From positions 1 through 43,983 of the forward strand of contig AVPN01000447.1 of NCBI GenBank assembly GCA_000695325.1: a stretch of DNA of 43,983 bases, read 5' to 3'. Below, piece after piece: positions 36,821 through 43,983 of this stretch. The notes under the pieces are model-generated. The model ran no database searches. It was given only the letters and a program-made list of their open reading frames with translations, and had not been told where the DNA came from. Position 1 is the first letter of the stretch. Every line of letters begins with the position of its first letter. The DNA comes from Pleurobrachia bachei (taxonomy: Eukaryota > Ctenophora > Tentaculata > Cydippida > Pleurobrachiidae). Position numbers and translations under genes: made by a program.

Positions 36821-37576
36821 TCACTGGTACCGAGGGGCTGCAGGGTACTGCGGTGGAACAAAAGACATTCCCGCTATGGAAGCTGGAGGGTATTTGAATG
36901 GGGCACCAGTTGGTGGAGCTGCAGGAATGGTGAATTTAGGGAGGGGTGGTGGAGGCGCCCCATACGGGTAGTGGGATGGGTGGTGGTAAGCTGCCTCAGT
37001 ACCATAGGGAGGCAGCGGGGTAGGTCGGGATGTAGATTGAGGCGGTGGGATAGATCGTGGGACAGATTGAGGCGGTGGTGTAGGTCGGGATGCAGATTGG
37101 GGTGGCACTGATCGCGGTGCAGATCTTGGCACCGAATGGGCCTCCTGTGGTAGTGGTGGGTCGTGGTAGTAACTCTCACCCGACACTGCATAACCGGAGG
37201 AAGAAGGCACCGTATAACCACCATTGTACTGACTCGATTTGTAGGAGATTGGTGGCTGCTCAGTTGTTTCATACGGGTCCGCAGATGCACCATACGGGTC
37301 CGCAGATGCCCCATACGGGTCTGTAGTTTCATATGGGTCTGAAGTATCATATGGATAAGTTCTTTTGTACTGATCTCCCGCTGTCTTGCCGTATTGACCC
37401 TCAACAGGCGTCTCAATAGATTTGTAAGGACGTGCTTTAGATGGCTCAACAGATGTGTACGGTCTTACAGTTTTGTATGGACCCGGTACTGGTTTGTAAG
37501 CACTCGGTTGAGTGTATGATTCTTCTTTATACGAAGGATCTTGGTAAGCTACTGCGGGAGCTGCTGATGCTGCCAC
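36821..37576 (-). pseudogene. Frame-displaced Tyr/Pro-rich 3' tail of the large zinc-finger gene
   Basis: A 251-residue open segment that continues the last exon of the 42551-37549 gene in another frame. AAPAVAYQDPSYKEESYTQP matches the middle copy (TAPAVAYQDPSYKEESHAQQ), then YETTDPYGASADPYGASADP repeats, then PPPQSVPRSIPPPQSTSRP repeats and a Pro/Tyr C-terminus ending PPQYPAAPRYQ. In the last exon GTTAACCGAAAGTGGC stands where the middle copy has GTTTGGAAACCTAAAGTGAC: four bases (TGGA) are missing near 37580-37585. Read as deposited, this tail is untranslated; if the gap is an error or is repaired by splicing, it is the true C-terminus. Confidence 0.72.
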
Positions 37577-40550
37577 TTTCGGTTAACTTTTCCGTGTAGA
37601 TCAAATGGAATTTCAGGTTCATGATTATATTGGTCAGAGCTCGTTTTGTATGGCGCATATTCATATCCTGAGGATGTCGAAGGGTACTCGGTTGGGTAAT
37701 TCGCATAAGGATCCTCTTCGCCCTCGTATGATGCGGCGGCGGCGGCGGGGTAAGCAGGTGCTCCCCGCTGATCGTAATAAGCGTAACCACTAGCAACCGG
37801 GTATTCCTCAGACACAGGCGGTTGTGATGGGACATTGTTTCGAGCCTCTTTCCTCTTCTTGACCGGCATTATGGCACCTGAACGAAAAACAAAATGAAAA
37901 ACTGAAAACGATGAAATGGTAGAAAAATGTGCTAACCCACTTATTTTAACTTCCTGGTGCAAGCATTACATAACTTTCAGTTTAGCAACCAATAATTGCA
38001 TGCTATATAAATTTCACAGCTTGTTTGCTCTGTTCTGTCGGGGCGGTATAGCAAACTCCATGCTGCTATTATCATTATCATTGTTATAATTGTGGCCACC
38101 TTTGCGCTTGCCAGCACAGTAATAATGCTACAACATTCACAGCATGCTAACAACATACCTGAAGCCTGGGCATGTTCGTACATCTTCTTCAGTCTCTCAC
38201 TCGGATCCTCTCTCTCCTCCTCCCTGTTCTGCATCCCATTATAGTTCTCATAGTGCTGTTTAGACCGCACGTGTTTCTCAACCTGTAGCTCACTGGAACA
38301 AGTCGTGTTGCACAGTGAGCACTGGTAAAATGTCATTGGTTTCAGTGAGATGGGGTCAAGACTAGTTCTGGACGAGAGGAATGCTCTCCCGACAACTGGG
38401 GCTTCAATATCAAGCTCTGAACGCTCAAGATACTCAGGTTCAGGGATTTCCTTTCCGATCCTGTTAAATGCCTCCACTTTGACCGTGTGGGCTCGTTTCT
38501 TGCAATGATTCATGTACTTGGCGTGGGTCTGGAATGTGAGATTACACAGCACACACCGGACATCCTTGGCACCCGGTTTCATGATCTTCCGAATCCTTGT
38601 TGTCACCTGTTCCTTGTGTTTCTTTCCCATGAGATGCATATTGAAATTATTTTCATCAATGGACTCGATCATACAGAGAAGACACACGTGGTAACCAGGC
38701 CGGGATGAGACATACTGAGCATGGACATCATCAATCATCTTTACCAGAGTTTTACTGTCAATATCAGGACTATCTTCTGATATTTCAGTTTCCCCGGATA
38801 TCTCAGATGGATTTGATGATTGAGGGGCTGGTTCTGGAGCCTGCTGGAACCAGGGTCTGTGTTCCCCGTGCAACCAGGGTTTACTCTCTACTTGTATAGG
38901 ATAGGCAACAACTGGAGCATCTGCCCCATACGGGTCTGTAGTTTCATATGGGTCTGAAGTATCATATGGATCGGTTCTTTTGTACTGATCTCCCGCTGTC
39001 TTGCTGTATTGACTCTCAACAGGCGTCTCAACAGATTTGTAAGGTCGGGCTTTAGATGGCTCAACAGTTGTGTAAGGTCTTACAGTTTTGTACGGTCCCG
39101 GAACTGGTTTGTAAGCACTCTGTTGAGCGTGTGATTCTTCTTTATACGAAGGATCCTGGTAAGCAACTGCAGGAGCTGTTGCTGCTGTCACTTTAGGTTT
39201 CCAAACTTTTCCATGGAGATCAAATGGTATTTCAGGTTCATGATTATACTGGTCAGAGCTCGTTTTGTATGGTGCATATTCATATCCTAATGATGTTGAG
39301 GGGTATTCGGTTGGATAATTCGCATAAGGATCCTCTTGCTCTTCCCCATCATATTGTGCGGCGGTAGCGGGGTAAGCAGGTGCTCCTCGCTGATCGTAAT
39401 AAGCGTAACCACTAGCAACTGGGTATTCCTCAGACACAGGCGGTTGGGATGGTGGGACATTGTTGCGAGCCTCTTTCCTCTTCTTGACCGGCATTATGGC
39501 ACCTGAACGAAAAACAAAATGAAAAACTGTAAACAGAAACAAGAATGAAATGCAAAAATGTGCTAACCCCCTTCCCAGTTCCCAGTGCAAGCAATAATTG
39601 ACTTCATGACATACCTAATTACTATAAATAATTGCATGCTACAAGATTCACAGCTTGTTTGCTTTGTTCTGCCGGGGCGGTATAGCAAAACCCTGTTGTT
39701 ATTATTAGTAATGGTTACCTTTGCGCTTGCCAGCACAGTGATAATGCTATAACATTTACAGCGTTCTAACAACATACCTGATGCCTGGGCATGTTCGTAC
39801 ATCTTCTTCAGTCTCTCACTCGGATCTTCTCTCTCCTCCTCTCTGTTCTGCATCCCATTGTAGTTCTCATAGTGCTGCTTGGACCGCACGTGTTTCTCTA
39901 CCTGCAACTCACTAGAACAGGTTGTATTGCACAACGAGCACTGGTAAAACGTCATAGGTTTCAGTGAGATGGGGTCCAGACTAGTTCTGGATGAGAGGAA
40001 GGCTCTCCCGACAACTGGGGCTTCAATGTCAAGCTCTGATCGCTCAAGATACTCAGGTTCAGGGATTTCCTTTCCGATCCTGTTGAATGCCTCCACTTTG
40101 ACCGTGTGGGCCCGTTTCTTGCAGTGATTCAAGTACTTGGCATGAGTCTGGAAAGTGAGATTACACAGAACACACCGGACATCCTTGGCACCCGGTTTCA
40201 TAATCTTTCGAATCCGTGTTGTCACCTGTTCCTTGTGTTTCTTTCCCATGAGGTGCATATTGAAGTTATTTTCATCGATGGACTCGATCATACAGAGAAG
40301 ACACACATGGTATCCAGGCCGGGATGAGACATACTGAGCATGAACATCATCGATCATCTTCACCAGCGTTTTGCTGTCAATATCAGGACTATCTTCTGAT
40401 ATTTCAGTTTCCCCGGTAATCTCAGGTGGATTTGATGATGGAGCGGCTGGTTCTGGAGTCTGGAACCAGGGTTTGTGTTCCCCGTGCAGCCATGGTTTAT
40501 TCTCAACTTGTATAGGATAGGCAACAACAGGAGCTTCAGCATTAGGGGTC
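37310..40550 (-). repeat. 1.6 kb intragenic tandem duplication (finger block + intron + Tyr-rich exon)
   Basis: Units 40550-38931 and 38930-37310 each contain the EAPVVAYPIQV start, three fingers, the EHAQASG donor (CAG|GTATGTTGTTAG), an intron with GTTTTTCGTTCAG, and the MPVKKRKEARNNV Tyr-rich exon. Equivalent points (39494 and 37869) lie 1625 bp apart. The junction fuses DPYG to the start of the next finger block in frame. Confidence 0.88.
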
Positions 40551-42551
40551 TCAAATTGTCGATAACTATCCTCTTCCTCCCTCTCTTTTATCGTTTCAGC
40601 TTTTATTACCACCTTTGCCACAAGTTTCTGATACCGTTTTATCCGTTTTTCTAAAAGATCTGAATCCGCATAATGTGAAACTACCTCCTTAATTTTCTGT
40701 TCAACAGAGGAAATTAAGCCCTCAACTTGTTCAGAAGATTGTAGTGCATCTAACCTTGCCGATAGGGCCTCATAATCCTGATCGTCCTTTTGTTTGAAGG
40801 TATCAATAAGTGCTGGTGGGGGTAACATCGGTTGAATTTCAACTGGAGATGGCATCTGTTTCTCAGGACTGATCATCTCCACCCTGTATTTCTGATGTAA
40901 CTTCTGTAACACAGCTGATCCTTCCTCAGGGGTCCCTTCTGGAGCCACCAAACCACGACTCTTTAAAATTCCAACCAGAGTCTCACGGAGACGTTTCTTT
41001 TTGGCCTCGTCAATTGGCCCACTATCCTGATTACGGAGCATTTCTTCTGCTTGCTTTTGGATCAATTCCATGAGATTTTCCTTGGTACTGGAGCCACCCA
41101 ATAAGTTGCCCAGGTTGGACCTTGGTGGTTTCAAAGGTGCCTGATTCTTTGGAGATTGGCTTCTCGTCCTTTTCCTTCTCCTATGGCTTGGTGATTTTCT
41201 CTTCTCGTCCCTATGACCGGATCTCCGCTCCCTACTTCTGGACCTCTTTTTGCGTTCTGGTGGATTCTGAGATCGATGTGTTTGTTTTCGTGAGGAAGAA
41301 TGTTCACCCGACCTTTTGCTATCACCTTCCTTAGATCGACGGCGGGGTCGTTCTTTCGAACTACCACGACGATGCTTTTCACTGGACTCTTTACGACGGT
41401 CGTCCTTCTTCTCCCGATCTCGCTTATCACGAGATCTTTGTCGCTCTCTTGAATGACGCTCCTTAGAACGACGCACTTCACTAGACTTCCTACGTTCCCT
41501 ACGGGGTTCACTTGTTCTAGGACGTTCCTTGGAGGTCCGTAGTGAAGTGCTTGACTCAACGGGAGCTTCCAACTCGTCATCCCTTCGTTGCGATCTTTGT
41601 AGTGGAGATTTTTCTCTGTGGCTCCGTTGTGATGATTGCAGAGATCTTTGGGTCGGAGATTTCTCCTCGCTGATACGATCATAAGGTTCCTGATCACTAA
41701 CCGGACTGTGAGCACTACGGAACAAAGACGTCCCCTCGGGAGCCACACCACTCCGTTCCCGTTTTCTACTCAAAGCCTCGCGAAGATCTCGATGATGACC
41801 CTGAAAAATAGTCCGCTGTAAAGGACCCGAAGTTTCATCACCCTCCCTTTCTTCATAATCCTCATCATATAGTACTTGTAGGAGTATGAGTAGTTTTACA
41901 AGTAAGGATAAGGTGAACCGATAATACTGATGCCGGTTTGGCAATGGCCTCGGATTAACATCAAACTCTTCAACTGCGGTTAGATGTTTTTTACCCTGTA
42001 GATGCTCAAGGATCTGTTTATCACTGTTCAGCGGTCTATCGCATAAATTACAAATGTGTCTGTTCCGAAACCGAAAAATGAAAGGACAGTCCATAATGGA
42101 AAGACCAAAATTCAGGGGATCAGGGCTGACATCTCGGATATCAGGGTCGTGTGAAGAGCGTGGAGATTGTGAGGCTGCTTCACTAGGGGTTAATTTCTTA
42201 ACAATCTTCCCGTCAACAACAACTATCTTTGTACCATCAGCTCGCTTAATGATCTTCTTTTTCTTTCCTAGGAGACGAGGGTAACGTTTGATTGGAATAA
42301 ATATATTGCATGGAAATGAGAGAAACTTTGCAATTTGCTTTAATTTATATGCTCAATACATTTGAGGACAAATTACAAATTCTGTTGACATTTGACAACA
42401 AACCTGCAGAAGCAGCTTGTTCACTCTTTGTACTGTTTTCAGATTTCTTGGGCTCCGCAGAATCGGAGACTGCACCTCCCCCGGCCGGTCGATAGCTAAT
42501 ACCGTCGGCCCTTATGATCTTCGTGACCTTGACTTTGCCTTCTTTTGACAT
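37549..42551 (-). CDS. Large RS-rich U1-type zinc-finger protein with internal duplication, four exons
   Basis: Exons 42551-42404, 42267-39778, 39502-38159 and 37877-37549, all with GT/AG and matching phases (each phase 1), give about 1436 residues as read. It starts MSKEGKVKVTKIIRADGISY, and the KIIKRADGTKIVVVDGKIVK repeat of that theme follows. Finger 1 is CNLC-x12-H-x5-H (about 119). Next come an RS/Glu-rich region (about 190-380), helical segments (LMELIQKQAEEMLRNQ; IKEVVSHYADSDLLEKRIKR), and a three-finger block (CLLC, CVLC, CSLC, each C-x2-C-x12-H-x5-H, about 705-860). A Tyr-rich region (MPVKKRKEARNNV; YKPVPGPYKTVRPY) leads to a second near-identical three-finger block (about 1153 on) and a second Tyr-rich region that ends early. 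U1-type finger triplets of this spacing are known from dsRNA-binding proteins of the ZFR/ZNF346 kind, so RNA binding is likely. Confidence 0.8.
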
Positions 42552-42666
42552 ACTTTCAGAACAAAATCATACAGACTTGGAAAGAAAGTGTGTTAGATCA
42601 TGCTATGGGGTATTAATAGATACTCGTCTACTGTAACAGGTCCATATTCAGTATGTATCTTTCGAC
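42552..42666. promoter_or_regulatory. 115-bp gap between divergent starts
   Basis: Lies between the minus-strand start at 42551 and a plus-strand 67-codon frame at 42667, so it may be a shared promoter. Just upstream of 42551 is TTCTGAAAG, a weak acceptor. No TATA-like box stands out. A mirror copy is at 43419-43533. Confidence 0.4.
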
Positions 42667-42870
42667 ATGCCGGGTCAAGTTTCTTCTTCTGAAAATTTTA
42701 GCGATTGGATAAAGTTAAATTCTGAGGCCATTGAACATATTATGGGGCTAAAAACTCCAATAATCGTCGCGCCAAAAAGCAGTATTCCATTTTGCTTCTT
42801 TAGTAAAAAAAACAGGCTGAAGCGGCCGGAAACGGGGGCAAAAATTAAGAAGACGGTTAAAAACTTTTAA
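42667..42870 (+). CDS. Small divergent ORF of unknown function
   Basis: 67 codons, starts MPGQVSSSENFSDWIKLNSE, with a basic end (KKNRLKRPETGAKIKKTVKN). Mixed composition with acidic helix then basic tail looks like protein, and it starts head-to-head with the zinc-finger gene. No domain or ortholog is recognised, and it could be a first exon. Its exact mirror copy is at 43418-43215 because of the palindrome. Confidence 0.4.
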   Translation: MPGQVSSSENFSDWIKLNSEAIEHIMGLKTPIIVAPKSSIPFCFFSKKNRLKRPETGAKIKKTVKNF

Positions 42871-43214
42871 AAAAAGGAACACGACTGTGCGTTAAAAATT
42901 GGCAAACGCTGCTAGCCCAAATAATAATATAATATTATGGGATAAGGCAGCGCTTTTCAACGTTAAAAACTCAACAAAAAAAAAACGATGGGCGGAAATT
43001 TTCGAGTTCGCGAATAAATATGAACGCAATTTTCTATCGACATGTCGATAGAAAATTGCGTTCATATTTATTCGCGAACTCGAAAATTTCCGCCCATCGT
43101 TTTTTTTTTGTTGAGTTTTTAACGTTGAAAAGCGCTGCCTTATCCCATAATATTATATTATTATTTGGGCTAGCAGCGTTTGCCAATTTTTAACGCACAG
43201 TCGTGTTCCTTTTT

Positions 43215-43418
43215 TTAAAAGTTTTTAACCGTCTTCTTAATTTTTGCCCCCGTTTCCGGCCGCTTCAGCCTGTTTTTTTTACTAAAGAAGCAAAATGGAA
43301 TACTGCTTTTTGGCGCGACGATTATTGGAGTTTTTAGCCCCATAATATGTTCAATGGCCTCAGAATTTAACTTTATCCAATCGCTAAAATTTTCAGAAGA
43401 AGAAACTTGACCCGGCAT
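43215..43418 (-). CDS. Mirror copy of the 67-codon divergent ORF
   Basis: Same protein as 42667-42870, in the opposite orientation inside the palindrome. If the palindrome is an artefact this copy does not exist. Confidence 0.3.
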   Translation of the reverse strand: MPGQVSSSENFSDWIKLNSEAIEHIMGLKTPIIVAPKSSIPFCFFSKKNRLKRPETGAKIKKTVKNF

Positions 43419-43533
43419 GTCGAAAGATACATACTGAATATGGACCTGTTACAGTAGACGAGTATCTATTAATACCCCATAGCATGATCTAACACACTTT
43501 CTTTCCAAGTCTGTATGATTTTGTTCTGAAAGT

Positions 43534-43983
43534 ATGTCAAAAGAAGGCAAAGTCAAGGTCACGAAGATCATAAGGGCCGACGGTATTAGCTATCGACCGG
43601 CCGGGGGAGGTGCAGTCTCCGATTCTGCGGAGCCCAAGAAATCTGAAAACAGTACAAAGAGTGAACAAGCTGCTTCTGCAGGTTTGTTGTCAAATGTCAA
43701 CAGAATTTGTAATTTGTCCTCAAATGTATTGAGCATATAAATTAAAGCAAATTGCAAAGTTTCTCTCATTTCCATGCAATATATTTATTCCAATCAAACG
43801 TTACCCTCGTCTCCTAGGAAAGAAAAAGAAGATCATTAAGCGAGCTGATGGTACAAAGATAGTTGTTGTTGACGGGAAGATTGTTAAGAAATTAACCCCT
43901 AGTGAAGCAGCCTCACAATCTCCACGCTCTTCACACGACCCTGATATCCGAGATGTCAGCCCTGATCCCCTGAATTTTGGTCT
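43534..43983 (+). CDS. Mirror copy of the start of the large zinc-finger gene, partial
   Basis: Exon 1 (43534-43681, MSKEGKVKVTKIIRADGISY) and the first 166 bases of exon 2 (from 43818) on the plus strand, cut by the window end. Splice sites are the mirror of those at 42403 and 42268. Exists only if the palindrome is real. Confidence 0.45.

Larger units (their letters stand above)
42102..43983. repeat. Perfect spacer-free palindrome reaching the window end
   Basis: Position x on one side equals the complement of 86085-x on the other, so the arms are at least 941 bp with centre 43042/43043 (TATCGACATGTCGATA). All frames inside appear twice in mirror image (42345-42551 with 43534-43740; 42667-42870 with 43215-43418). 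No mismatch was noticed in the stretches compared. The true length is unknown because the right arm is cut by the window edge. Confidence 0.95.

Noticed and set aside
36821-37576. Independent Tyr/Pro-rich gene
   Set aside because: Its sequence continues the last exon of the large zinc-finger gene by comparison with the internal duplicate; the separate frame is due to a four-base loss.

Overview
This is eukaryotic nuclear DNA, most likely from a compact-genome invertebrate. Evidence: genes with short introns (111-282 bp) bounded by GT/AG and polypyrimidine tracts, U1-type C2H2 zinc fingers, long Arg-Ser (RS) and proline-rich tracts, a mitochondrial inner-membrane protease gene, pogo-like MITEs with TA ends, and AT-rich gaps of only 150-600 bp between most genes. 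No bacterial signals are seen. The species cannot be named from this window.

Almost every gene lies on the minus strand, so transcription runs from 42.5 kb down to 1. From high to low coordinates: (1) a spliced RS-rich zinc-finger gene (42551-36821) with an internal ~1.6 kb tandem duplication; (2) two more zinc-finger genes (36424-35249 and 34909-33456); (3) a run of RS-domain paralogues without zinc fingers (33092-16599), several of them tandem duplicates, truncated or frameshifted; (4) two paired-finger genes (16386-15355 and about 15190-13893); (5) an IMMP2L-like mitochondrial peptidase (13469-12975); (6) a multi-finger gene (12761-11751); (7) three related Pro-rich paired-finger genes (9853-8234, 8038-5156, 4581-1643), the last two being a 3.5 kb tandem duplication; (8) the first three exons of a Tyr/Ala/Gln-rich gene running off the left edge (1148-1).

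The main signal is a co-oriented cluster of about 17 genes from two home-grown families. Family A carries a paired finger: C-x2-C-x12-H-x5-H, then an aromatic-preceded C-x2-C with a longer 12-16 residue loop. Family B has a fixed order of short boxes: an N-terminal DLYHSRFS box, an RS domain, an FWxRI box, and repeated LTxxQ helices. I recognise neither as a named family. The composition (RS, Pro, U1-type fingers) suggests nuclear RNA-binding or splicing-associated proteins; that is inference. Most start codons lie 0-13 bases after a good 3' splice site, which with the tight one-strand packing suggests 5'UTR introns or spliced-leader trans-splicing of operon-like transcripts.

The right end (42102-43983) is a perfect spacer-free palindrome centred at 43042/43043. 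It mirrors the start of the last gene and may be an assembly or long-read fold-back artefact. Single-base frame breaks in several otherwise long-open paralogues mean either recent pseudogenes or unpolished sequence; protein predictions there should be read with that in mind.
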